35,399 nucleotides of DNA, from assembly GCA_017452505.1 (NCBI GenBank), contig JAFTMI010000021.1:1-35399 (forward strand), written 5' to 3'. Below are positions 6,311-13,276 of this stretch, one piece after another. This DNA comes from Oscillospiraceae bacterium (GTDB lineage: Bacteria > Bacillota > Clostridia > Oscillospirales > Oscillospiraceae). A model generated the notes under the pieces. It worked only from the letters and a program-made list of their open reading frames with translations, was not told where the DNA came from and ran no database searches. Every line of letters starts with the position of its first letter. Position 1 is the first letter of the stretch. A program made the translations under genes and the position numbers.

Positions 6311-7348
6311 ATGGACGGAGACAGTAGTAGTTGGTTATTATTCGCAGCTTTAATTCTCTTGATTCTTGGCGGCGGCTATTTTGCTGCAGCTGAAACAGCT
6401 TTTGCCTCAGTAAACCCCATTCACATCAAACAGAGGGTTGAAAACGGCGAAAGAAAAGCCAAGCGGGCCCAGTATGTGCTGGATCACTTCAACAAGGCCC
6501 TCTCCACCCTGCTCATCGGCAACAACATTATGCACATCGGCACAGCATCCCTTGCCACCTACCTGGTGGTGGAAGTGCTGAAGCGCCCGGATCTTACCAC
6601 TGCCAGCACCCTGGTAACCACCGTGGTGGTATTCCTGGTGGCAGAAATGATCCCCAAGCAGTTTGCAAAGGATTGCCCCGAAGCTACCGCTTTGGCCTTT
6701 GCGCCCTCTCTTTCTTTGCTGATGAAGATTCTGACCCCCATCTCCGCATTTTTTGACGGACTTTCCGTTTTCGTATCCAAATTCTTCAATGTTGCTCCGG
6801 AGCCGGTCATCACCGAGGACGAGCTGATCGAAGCCATTGATTCTTTGGCCGAGAACGAAGAAAGCACCCCCGAGCGCCAGGAGCTTTTGCACTCTGCGCT
6901 GAAATTTGACGATGCCATCGTGTTTGACATTATGACCCCCCTGGATCAGGTGGAATGCGTGGAGATCGGTATGAAGCCGGAGGAGGTCTTGGCAATCGCC
7001 CGGGCCACCAAATATTCCAGACTCCCTGTTTATAAATCCACCAAGGATAACCTGGTTGGCCTTCTGAACATCCGAGATTATATCAAAGCCCATTTAGCTG
7101 CCCCCGGTACTGTAACCGTTTGGGAGCAGATGCATCCGGCTATGACAACCGACGATGCAAAGCAGATCGACGAGCTGTTTGACGAAATGAACCAGGCAAG
7201 AAGACATATGTGTCTGGTAACAAACAGCGAGTATAAGTATGTGGGCATTGTCACTATGGAAGATATCCTGGAGCAGCTGGTTGGCGAAATTTGGGACGAA
7301 GCTGATGAAGTCCCTGCCGAACTGCTCAGTGAGGAGGCTGCACAATGA
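6311..7348 (+). CDS. CNNM/CBS-pair membrane protein, short form
   Basis: Membrane protein of 345 residues. Residues about 1-180 form the CNNM (DUF21) transmembrane domain (LLFAALILLILGGGYFAAAETAFASVN, ALSTLLIGNNIMHIG, VVVFLVAEMIPKQFAKD), followed by two CBS domains (FDIMTPLDQVECVEI; HMCLVTNSEYKYVGIVTMEDILEQLVGEI). Relatives (CorC/MpfA/YfjD, 'hemolysin-like') act in Mg2+ efflux or homeostasis. It stops just after CBS2 and lacks the C-terminal CorC/HlyC domain that its downstream paralogue has. The start at 6311 has AAGGAGG 14 bases upstream, a rather long spacing. Its TGA overlaps the next ATG as ATGA, so the two are co-translated and may form a heterodimer. Confidence 0.92.
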   Translation: MDGDSSSWLLFAALILLILGGGYFAAAETAFASVNPIHIKQRVENGERKAKRAQYVLDHFNKALSTLLIGNNIMHIGTASLATYLVVEVLKRPDLTTASTLVTTVVVFLVAEMIPKQFAKDCPEATALAFAPSLSLLMKILTPISAFFDGLSVFVSKFFNVAPEPVITEDELIEAIDSLAENEESTPERQELLHSALKFDDAIVFDIMTPLDQVECVEIGMKPEEVLAIARATKYSRLPVYKSTKDNLVGLLNIRDYIKAHLAAPGTVTVWEQMHPAMTTDDAKQIDELFDEMNQARRHMCLVTNSEYKYVGIVTMEDILEQLVGEIWDEADEVPAELLSEEAAQ

Positions 7349-8607
7349 GTTATGTCTTAATAGCCTTCTTATTGGTTTGTTCTGCATTTTTCTCCTCTAC
7401 GGAAATCGCATTTGCCTCTGCCAACCCCTCCCGTTTGCGGAAAGCTGCAGAATCCGGTTCCAAAAGCGGAAAACGGGCGCTGCACATCAAAGAGCATTAC
7501 GACAAAGCTCTTTGCACCATCCTCATCGGCAACAACCTGGTAAACATCGCCTCTTCCTCCGTAGCCACCGTGATCGCGCTGGATCTTGTGGGCGATGCAG
7601 GCGTGGCTATTGCCACCGGTGTTATGACCGTGCTGCTGCTGATTTTCGGCGAGATTTTGCCCAAGCAGATGGCAAAGCAGTTCTGCGACAAATACGCCCT
7701 GTTCTCCGCGCCTCTGCTGCATCTGCTTTATAAGATCACCACGCCCCTCGTTTGGGTATTTATGAAGATGATCGCCCTGGTCTCCAAGGTATGGACCAAG
7801 GCCAAAACCGACGATTCCATCACCTATGACGACTTGATGACCATGGTGGAGATCGTCGAAGAAGAAGGCCTTTTGGAAGATACCAGCGTGGAGCTTTTGC
7901 AGGCTGCCATTGAATTTGACGATATCGAAGTCCACAAGGTCATCACCCACCGGGTAAATATGACCGCCCTGGATATTAACGATCCCATTGAAGAGTCTAT
8001 CCAGACCGCTTTGGCATCTGAATATTCCCGTATCCCCGTGTACGAAGACAGCATTGATAACATCATCGGCATCCTGCCTGTGAGTGTGTTGCTGAAAGCA
8101 TTGCTGGATAACCCCACTCCCGATATCCGCGCCATGCTCACCGAGCCTTTGTTCGTTCCCCAGACCAAGAATCTGCCGGAAGTTTTGGATCAAATGCGCC
8201 GAACCAAGTTCCACATGGCTGTGGTCACCGATGATTACGGCGGAACGCTGGGTATCGCCACTATGGAAGATATCCTGGAAGAGCTGGTGGGCGAAATTTG
8301 GGACGAGACCGACGAGATCGAGCCGGACATCGTGGAAGTCACCGAAGAGCATCTGCTGGTTGAAGGCGATATGCTGATGGTGGACTTCTTAGAGTACATT
8401 GAAGAGGAAGACCCGGAGTTGGACGGCGATTTTGCCACCGTAAACGGTTGGGTTACCGAGGTTTTGGACAAGTACCCCGAGGAAAACGACACCTTCCAGT
8501 ATCGGAACTATCAGATCACCGTGTTGGAAACCGACAATCTGTGCGCTTCCAAGCTGCAGATCATAAAGCTTCCCGACCCGGAAGAAGAGGAATCCGAAGA
8601 AGATTGA
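7345..8607 (+). CDS. CNNM/CBS-pair protein with CorC/HlyC domain
   Basis: Paralogue of 420 residues of the preceding gene, starting inside its stop codon (ATGA overlap). Order: CNNM membrane domain (FLLVCSAFFSSTEIAFASANPSR, LCTILIGNNLVNIAS, LLIFGEILPKQMAKQF), two CBS domains (HKVITHRVNMTALDI; HMAVVTDDYGGTLGIATMEDILEELVGEIWDE) and a full C-terminal transporter-associated domain (about 335-405, EGDMLMVDFLEYI ... TVNGWVTEVL), ending in an acidic tail. Both proteins share ETAFAS/EIAFAS, LIGNN and TMEDIL motifs. A role in divalent cation (Mg2+) export or sensing is inferred from the family only. Confidence 0.93.
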   Translation: MSYVLIAFLLVCSAFFSSTEIAFASANPSRLRKAAESGSKSGKRALHIKEHYDKALCTILIGNNLVNIASSSVATVIALDLVGDAGVAIATGVMTVLLLIFGEILPKQMAKQFCDKYALFSAPLLHLLYKITTPLVWVFMKMIALVSKVWTKAKTDDSITYDDLMTMVEIVEEEGLLEDTSVELLQAAIEFDDIEVHKVITHRVNMTALDINDPIEESIQTALASEYSRIPVYEDSIDNIIGILPVSVLLKALLDNPTPDIRAMLTEPLFVPQTKNLPEVLDQMRRTKFHMAVVTDDYGGTLGIATMEDILEELVGEIWDETDEIEPDIVEVTEEHLLVEGDMLMVDFLEYIEEEDPELDGDFATVNGWVTEVLDKYPEENDTFQYRNYQITVLETDNLCASKLQIIKLPDPEEEESEED

Positions 8608-8613
8608 TCGCTT

Positions 8614-8645
8614 AAAAAGAACGACCCTGTCGGGCCGTTCTTTTT
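8614..8645. terminator. Bidirectional terminator between CNNM operon and pyridoxal kinase
   Basis: AAAAAGAACG (8614-8623) pairs with CGTTCTTTTT (8636-8645); A- and T-runs on the two flanks let it serve both convergent genes. The arms resemble those of the 6141 terminator. Confidence 0.85.
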
Positions 8646-8647
8646 GT

Positions 8648-9478
8648 TTACTTCAGCATATGGATGAGGTCGCCCAAGGCGGTCTCGAACTTTGCGCCGT
8701 ACCAATGGGTGGGATCACCCTGGGAATTTTCAATGCACTTGACAGTGTAATCCGCTGCGATACAAGCGGCATTAAACACAGTCTTGTCATTCATCAAGGC
8801 ACCCACAAAGGCGGATGCGTAAATATCGCCGGTGCCGTGGCAGCCCTTTGCGATCTTATTGTGTACATAATAGTGGCACTTATTGTTCTCATAGACCAGC
8901 ACACCGGTCTTGCCGGCTTCATAGCTGACACCGGTAAGCACCACAGTCTTTGCGCCTAAGGCCAGAAGCTTCTCCACCAGAGCCGCAATATACGCCTCAT
9001 CGTAGACTTCCTTGTACTCTGTTCCGGTCAGGAAACAAGCCTCGGTGATGTTGGGCACAAGAATATCCGCCACACCGCACAGGTCCTTCATACCCTCTAC
9101 ATATTCCATATCAAAGATGGAATACAGCTGGCCATTGTCCGCCATAGCGGGGTCAACCACCCGGATGCAATCCTCTGTGCCCATCGTTTCCAAGATATTT
9201 TTTACATAGCCGATCTGCTTGAGGCTGCCTAAGTAGCCGGTGTAAATGGCGCTGAACTTGATGCCTTCCTTCTGCCAGTGGGCTTGAATGGCAGGCATAT
9301 CGTCGGTGAGATCCCGGAAAGTAAAGCCGCTGAAGCCGGCAGTGTGGGTGGAAAGAACCGCCGAAGGCAGAATGCAGGTCTCCAGACCGCAGGCGGACAG
9401 AATGGGAAGCGCCACCGTCAACGAGCATTGCCCCACGCAGGAAATATCCTGGATGGTGAGAATTTTTTTGTAAGCCAT
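8648..9478 (-). CDS. Pyridoxal/pyridoxamine kinase (PdxK/PdxY type)
   Basis: Cytoplasmic kinase of 276 residues of the ribokinase fold that phosphorylates B6 vitamers with ATP. Signs: N-terminal ILTIQDISCVGQCSLTVALPILSACG and LPSAVLSTHTAGFSGFTFRDLT, VVDPAMADNGQLY, ILVPNITEACFLTG, and the anion-hole motif GCHGTGD with catalytic Asp218. The length matches the family (about 280). The start ATG has AAGGAG eight bases upstream. It is divergent from a MocR-type regulator, and the overlapping promoters strongly suggest that regulator controls it. A close alternative is a kinase for another hydroxymethyl-pyrimidine-like substrate, but the STHTAGF and GQ(C)SL motifs favour pyridoxal. Confidence 0.9.
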   Translation of the reverse strand: MAYKKILTIQDISCVGQCSLTVALPILSACGLETCILPSAVLSTHTAGFSGFTFRDLTDDMPAIQAHWQKEGIKFSAIYTGYLGSLKQIGYVKNILETMGTEDCIRVVDPAMADNGQLYSIFDMEYVEGMKDLCGVADILVPNITEACFLTGTEYKEVYDEAYIAALVEKLLALGAKTVVLTGVSYEAGKTGVLVYENNKCHYYVHNKIAKGCHGTGDIYASAFVGALMNDKTVFNAACIAADYTVKCIENSQGDPTHWYGAKFETALGDLIHMLK

Positions 9479-9489
9479 ATTTCTTCTCC

Positions 9490-9518
9490 TTGCTATTTTG
9501 TTTTCCTTAGTTTATACT
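9490..9518 (+). promoter_or_regulatory. Promoter of the MocR-type regulator
   Basis: TTGCTA (9490-9495), 17-bp spacer, TATACT (9513-9518). Its -10 box overlaps the -10 box of the divergent kinase promoter. Confidence 0.65.
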
Positions 9519-9544
9519 ATAACTGATAATATAAAAATACCCAA
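9516..9544 (-). promoter_or_regulatory. Promoter of the pyridoxal kinase gene
   Basis: TTGGGT (9539-9544), 17-bp spacer, TATAGT (9516-9521). The near-palindrome AGTTTATACTATAACT (9509-9524) spans both -10 boxes and is a candidate regulator site. Confidence 0.65.
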
Positions 9545-9568
9545 AACAGGAGAAATATATATAACCAG

Positions 9569-10645
9569 ATGAAGTACAAAGTTGATAAAACCATCCGGCC
9601 TGCCTACCTGCAGATCTACAACCAAATCAAAGAGGACATCATTTCCGGGGTGCTGGACAGCAAGCTCCCCTCCAAGCGGCTGCTCTCAGACGAATTGGGG
9701 GTCAGCACCATCACCGTGGAACACGCCTACGCTCTTCTGGCTGACGAAGGCTATATCGAGCCCCGGGAGCGCAGCGGGTATTTTGTGATCTTTCAGCAGA
9801 CAGACGGGTTTTCCTTAGGCGAACCCACCGCGGCTGTACCCCAGTTTCAACCTAACCACAGCTACCCGGACTTCCCATTCTCCGTGCTGAGCAAGACTAT
9901 GCGGAATATCCTCTCCGTCTATGGAGAACGGATCTTGGAGAAATCCCCCGGTGAGGGCTGCGGGGAACTGAGAACCGCCCTTGCCCGGTACTTGGCGCGA
10001 AACCGGGGCTTGAATATCACCACCGAGCAGATCGTCATCGGCTCCGGTGCGGAATATCTCTATGGCCTCATTATCGAGCTGCTGGGCCGTGACCGGGTCT
10101 ACGGCATTGAAAAGCCCTCCTATGAGAAGATCGAGCAGGTTTACGGCGCGGCAGAGGTTTCTTTGGAGCATTTGCCTTTGTCCCACGATGGCATTGACAG
10201 CGTCGCCCTGGCCGCCACCACCGCCACCGTGCTGCATACCACCCCCTACCGCAGCTTCCCCAGCGGTGTCACCGCCTCCGCCTCCAAGCGGCATGAGTAT
10301 ATCCGTTGGGCGGAAAGGGGCAGATACATCATCGAGGACGATTTTGAGTCGGAGTTTTCCGTTTCCACCAAGGCTGAGGATACCCTGTTTTCCCTATCCA
10401 AATCCGATAATGTGATCTACCTGAACTCCTTTTCCAAGACCATCTCCCCCGCCCTGCGTATCGGCTATATGGTGCTGCCCAAGGCGTTGGTGCCTGCATT
10501 CCGGGAAAAGCTGGGCTTTTACTCCTGCACCGTTCCCACCTTTGAACAGCTGGTCATCGCCTCCCTGCTGGGTAGCGGCGACTTCGAGCGCCACATCAAC
10601 CGCGTCAGAAGAAAGCTAAGAAAGGCGCAACAAACAAAAGACTAA
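9569..10645 (+). CDS. MocR/PdxR-type GntR regulator, C-terminally truncated
   Basis: Protein of 358 residues: winged HTH of the GntR class (1-75: PAYLQIYNQIKEDIISGVL, LPSKRLLSDELGVSTITVEHAYALLADEGYIEPR) then a type I aminotransferase-like domain with IIEDDFESEF and the PLP Schiff-base Lys290 in NSFSKTISPALRIGYMVLP. Known MocR proteins run about 90-110 residues further; here homology ends at HINRVRRKLRK and six unrelated residues follow, with the stop codon inside a copy of tRNA-Val sequence. The C-terminal subdomain is therefore lost; whether the protein still works is unclear. The nearest start has AGGAGA 15 bases upstream, a poor spacing. Divergence from a pyridoxal kinase suggests an original PdxR role in vitamin B6 control. 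Confidence 0.85.
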   Translation: MKYKVDKTIRPAYLQIYNQIKEDIISGVLDSKLPSKRLLSDELGVSTITVEHAYALLADEGYIEPRERSGYFVIFQQTDGFSLGEPTAAVPQFQPNHSYPDFPFSVLSKTMRNILSVYGERILEKSPGEGCGELRTALARYLARNRGLNITTEQIVIGSGAEYLYGLIIELLGRDRVYGIEKPSYEKIEQVYGAAEVSLEHLPLSHDGIDSVALAATTATVLHTTPYRSFPSGVTASASKRHEYIRWAERGRYIIEDDFESEFSVSTKAEDTLFSLSKSDNVIYLNSFSKTISPALRIGYMVLPKALVPAFREKLGFYSCTVPTFEQLVIASLLGSGDFERHINRVRRKLRKAQQTKD

Positions 10646-10761
10646 TGGACTCGGTGCATTTTTACCTTCGGTAAAAATAAATGTAGCCACCAGTGTTTGC
10701 ACTGGTGGCAGGAACTGTCCACCGGACAGTTCCACTGCTATGGGTTCGAGTCCATTAGCCT
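10639..10761 (+). other. tRNA-Val-linked structured cassette, possible ncRNA
   Basis: A 12-bp perfect terminal stem is formed by CTAATGGACTCG (10642-10653) and CGAGTCCATTAG (10747-10758), both copies of the T-arm/acceptor region of the adjacent tRNA-Val. Inside are three perfect hairpins: ATTTTTACC/GGTAAAAAT (10658-10666/10670-10678), GCCACCAGTG/CACTGGTGGC (10686-10695/10700-10709, TTTG loop) and GGAACTGTCC/GGACAGTTCC (10711-10720/10724-10733). Before the closing strand runs GGTTCGAGTCC, a T-loop-like sequence. The result is a stem with three arms, and a bidirectional terminator (10772-10816) follows. Its left edge coincides with the truncated end of the MocR gene. It may be a mobile-element remnant, a MITE-like unit or a transcribed structured RNA; no promoter of its own is seen. 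Confidence 0.75.
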
Positions 10762-10771
10762 AAATACCGAT

Positions 10772-10816
10772 ACCAAAAGAAAAAACCTACCCGGTTGGGT
10801 AGGTTTTTCTTTTGGT
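10772..10816. terminator. Bidirectional terminator beside tRNA-Val
   Basis: A very long inverted repeat with 20 paired positions and one bulge: left arm 10772-10792 (begins ACCAAAAGAAAAAACC), right arm 10797-10816, GGTT loop. The right arm includes the complement of the tRNA ACCA end, so the palindrome reaches into the tRNA gene. It can end transcription from both sides. Confidence 0.9.
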
Positions 10817-10889
10817 GGAGACTAATGGACTCGAACCATCGACCTCATGCGTGTGAAGCATGCGCTCTAACCAGCTGAGCTAAGCCTCC
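10813..10889 (-). tRNA. tRNA-Val(CAC)
   Basis: Minus strand: acceptor GGAGGCT/AGTCTCC, D-arm AGCTCAGCTGGTTAGAGC, anticodon stem CATGC/GCATG with loop TTCACAC (anticodon CAC, valine), T-arm ATGGTTCGAGTCCAT, discriminator A and encoded CCA (10813-10815). It is a single gene with its own promoter. Its T-arm sequence recurs twice in the cassette downstream. Confidence 0.96.
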
Positions 10890-10905
10890 ATTGGGAACAT
10901 ACTGA

Positions 10906-10933
10906 ATTATAACACAAATACAGGAATTGTCAA
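10906..10933 (-). promoter_or_regulatory. Promoter of tRNA-Val
   Basis: TTGACA (10928-10933), 16-bp spacer, TATAAT (10906-10911), 17 bases ahead of the tRNA. Confidence 0.88.
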
Positions 10934-10964
10934 CCCTTTTGTTTCCCCTGCAGAGGTGGGCTTT

Positions 10965-10993
10965 TTGCATTTGGGGACAAAATTCGTTATAAT
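10965..10993 (+). promoter_or_regulatory. Promoter of the ECF sigma/anti-sigma pair
   Basis: TTGCAT (10965-10970), 17-bp spacer, TATAAT (10988-10993). It looks like a housekeeping sigma-A promoter; an extra ECF-type promoter cannot be recognised. Confidence 0.75.
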
Positions 10994-11080
10994 AACAAAA
11001 AAGAAGTGAGACTTTTTGCGCCCTCATTCGTTTAATAGGTGAAAGGGCTTAAAAAGAACCTTTCGGAAAGGAGTATGTCA

Positions 11081-11638
11081 ATGGATAACGGTGCAAGTAG
11101 CTACCGCCGTTTTCTGAATGGCGACGACAAGGGCTTAGGCGAGATCGTACGGGATTATGCAGACGGCTTGACCCTTTATCTCAACGGCATTGTGAATAAC
11201 ATATCCCTTGCTGAAGAATTGATGGAAGAGACCTTCTTTCGGCTTATCACGAAGAAACCGAAGTTTCACCCCAAGCACGCTTTCAAAACCTTTCTCTATA
11301 CCATCGGGCGAAACGTGGCCATCGATCATCTCCGGCGCAGCGCCAAAATATCGGACACATCTTTCGAGGATTTAGAGAACTGCATTCAAGATGAATATGA
11401 CTTAGAAAATCTCTACATCATTGAGCAGCGGAAAATCACGGTACATAGAGCGCTGAAAAAACTGAACACTGACTATCGGCAGGTTCTTTGGCTGCTCTAT
11501 TTTGAGGATCTTTCCCATGCAGAGGCTGCAGCCGTTATGAAAAAGAGTGCCCGTCAAATGAAGAATCTCGTATACCGTGCCAAAAGCGCTTTGAAATCAG
11601 AACTTGATAAGGAGGGCTTTGTTTATGAAGAATTATGA
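11081..11638 (+). CDS. ECF-type RNA polymerase sigma factor
   Basis: Protein of 185 residues with sigma region 2 (about 10-85: YADGLTLYLNGIVNNISLAEELMEETFFRL, then FKTFLYTIGRNVAIDHLRR, the -10 binding helix) and region 4 (about 120-180: ALKKLNTDYRQVLWLLYFEDLSHAEAAAVMKKSARQMKNLVYRAKSAL, HTH for the -35 box). No regions 1.1 or 3, as in the extracytoplasmic-function group. The start at 11081 has AAGGAG seven bases upstream. The next gene begins 14 bases before this one stops and encodes a single-span membrane protein, the usual layout of a sigma/anti-sigma pair. The stimulus is unknown. Confidence 0.92.
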   Translation: MDNGASSYRRFLNGDDKGLGEIVRDYADGLTLYLNGIVNNISLAEELMEETFFRLITKKPKFHPKHAFKTFLYTIGRNVAIDHLRRSAKISDTSFEDLENCIQDEYDLENLYIIEQRKITVHRALKKLNTDYRQVLWLLYFEDLSHAEAAAVMKKSARQMKNLVYRAKSALKSELDKEGFVYEEL

Positions 11639-12404
11639 GGAATTAACCAAGGATCTGCTTGCCCGCAGAGACTGCTATGTTGCGGCGCAAAAGCAGAAAA
11701 GAATAACCGCCGTCACTTCCCTTTGCTGTGTCTGCATTTTGGCGCTGCTTGGCTTTGGATTTTGGAAAGGCGGTTTTTTTCGCCCCGTAACCGGAGGCCA
11801 AACCATCAGCGGCAACATTCTTTACACGCCGACCACCACCATCGGGAACGCAACCATTCCTACCAAAAACGCGCCCATTCAAATCTCCTGGGTGGTAAAC
11901 CAGGTCAAAGGCTTTGTCGGCGGCGCAAGATTAAACTACGAAACCTCTATGTATTACAGCGAAACGAAAAACATAGCGGAAATGGCCCAGCACTTTGGCC
12001 GTGACTTTAGCACCCTGACCGAGGTAATGCCTGACGGCTTCCAATTTGCCGGTAACTATGAAAGAAAATTTTATTATGAAAACAACGGCACTTTGGTCTG
12101 CGATGATTGCCACTTCTACTACACCAAAGGTGAGCAGGAAATTGCGATTCACGCCAGTAAAATCGGTGTTCCTTACGACTACCTGTACAGGCTGGATAAC
12201 CTCATTCCTTCCAACATTAACGGCGTGGAAATGATTATCGGTGAATTTTATTCCAACAATATCTCCCCCAAAACCGACCTTGTTTTTGCGGATTTTTCTC
12301 ACAAGGGTATCCAGTATCGGGTCACTGTCAAGAATGTACCTTTTGACGGAAGCAAGGATGCCCCCTCTTGGTTGGTGGATATTCTTGCAGAACTAATTAA
12401 ATGA
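11625..12404 (+). CDS. Probable membrane-anchored anti-sigma factor
   Basis: Protein of 259 residues: short Lys/Arg-rich cytoplasmic N terminus (about 1-27), one transmembrane helix (about 28-48, AVTSLCCVCILALLGFGFW) and a roughly 200-residue outer domain with Tyr/Phe-rich strands (NYERKFYYENNGTLVCDDCHFYYT) and a CDDC pair. It overlaps the sigma gene by 14 bases, with AAGGAGG nine bases before ATG 11625. The cytoplasmic segment is short for a classical anti-sigma domain, so the role is inferred from gene order and topology. The outer domain resembles those of other clostridial anti-sigma-like proteins (DUF4367-like at most). It could be a sensor for cell-envelope state. Confidence 0.75.
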   Translation: MKNYEELTKDLLARRDCYVAAQKQKRITAVTSLCCVCILALLGFGFWKGGFFRPVTGGQTISGNILYTPTTTIGNATIPTKNAPIQISWVVNQVKGFVGGARLNYETSMYYSETKNIAEMAQHFGRDFSTLTEVMPDGFQFAGNYERKFYYENNGTLVCDDCHFYYTKGEQEIAIHASKIGVPYDYLYRLDNLIPSNINGVEMIIGEFYSNNISPKTDLVFADFSHKGIQYRVTVKNVPFDGSKDAPSWLVDILAELIK

Positions 12405-12410
12405 TCCGAA

Positions 12411-12436
12411 AAGCCCACCATTTGGTGGGCTTTTTT
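12411..12436 (+). terminator. Terminator of the sigma/anti-sigma operon
   Basis: AAGCCCACC (12411-12419) / GGTGGGCTT (12424-12432) with a 4-nt loop and a T-tract to 12436. Confidence 0.92.
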
Positions 12437-12437
12437 C

Positions 12438-12466
12438 TTGCCAAAGAGGCCGCTATTTGCTATACT
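12438..12466 (+). promoter_or_regulatory. Promoter of the MBL-fold hydrolase gene
   Basis: TTGCCA (12438-12443), 17-bp spacer, TATACT (12461-12466), starting right after the preceding terminator. Confidence 0.8.
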
Positions 12467-12495
12467 GTAACCAAACACCAAAGGAGCGGCTTTTT

Positions 12496-13269
12496 ATGGT
12501 TACACTGATCTCTTCCCGCATTCGGCGGATCACCATTCCCTACAAGGATATTTACACCAGCGTGTTCATTTTGGACACTAAGGATGGCACGATCCTCTTT
12601 GACACCGCCTCCGGCGACTACGATGTGGACACCTACATCCTCCCGGAGCTGCGAAACCGGGATCTGCGCTATATTTTCATCTCCCACAACCACCGGGATC
12701 ACGCCTGGGGTTTAGAGAGGCTGATGGCGGTCTATCCCGAGGCCTGCATCGTCACCCAAAACGACGCGCTGGCAGAGAAATTTGCCAAATTCTCCGTTCT
12801 TCGCCCCAAGGAGGACGATATGCTCTTAGACACCTTCCGGGTGGTGAATATCCCCGGCCACACCGCTGATTCCCAGGGTCTTTTTGATGTGACCACCGGC
12901 ACGCTCTTTACCGGTGATGCCCTCCAGGCCTATGGTATTTGGGGCGGCAGCCCCTGGGGCGCTTGCATCCGCTGTATTCCGGAGCATTTGGAAGCTCTGA
13001 AGAAGCTGCGGGAGCTGCCTGTTGTAGATCTGCTGATGGCCCACGATTACCACCCCTACGGCAACGAAGTCTATGGCACAGAAGAGATCCACAAATGCCT
13101 GGACATCTGCGTCAAGGCGCTGCTGCAGGTGAAAGAGGCGGTATGCGCCCACCCGGCGCTGAGCGACCAGGAAGTAGCCGATCTTTATAACGCCGATTCC
13201 GGCCTGCCCGCTGTTCCGGCCTTTGTGGTGGAGGCCATCCGCACGGCCATTACCCAAGACGCATTTTAA
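12496..13269 (+). CDS. MBL-fold metallo-hydrolase
   Basis: Soluble protein of 257 residues of the metallo-beta-lactamase fold. Metal ligands are visible: HNHRDH (HxHxDH motif), NIPGHTADSQG (third His), FTGDALQ (bridging Asp) and LLMAHDYHPYG (last His). The early strand pattern FILDTKDGTILFDTASGDYDVDTYIL is typical of glyoxalase II-like members. The substrate cannot be named; the family includes glyoxalase II, lactonases and thiolesterases. The start at 12496 has AAAGGAG nine bases upstream. It is a single-gene unit with its own promoter and ends at the hairpin repeat 13277-13424, which probably terminates it. Confidence 0.9.
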   Translation: MVTLISSRIRRITIPYKDIYTSVFILDTKDGTILFDTASGDYDVDTYILPELRNRDLRYIFISHNHRDHAWGLERLMAVYPEACIVTQNDALAEKFAKFSVLRPKEDDMLLDTFRVVNIPGHTADSQGLFDVTTGTLFTGDALQAYGIWGGSPWGACIRCIPEHLEALKKLRELPVVDLLMAHDYHPYGNEVYGTEEIHKCLDICVKALLQVKEAVCAHPALSDQEVADLYNADSGLPAVPAFVVEAIRTAITQDAF

Positions 13270-13276
13270 TAAAAAT

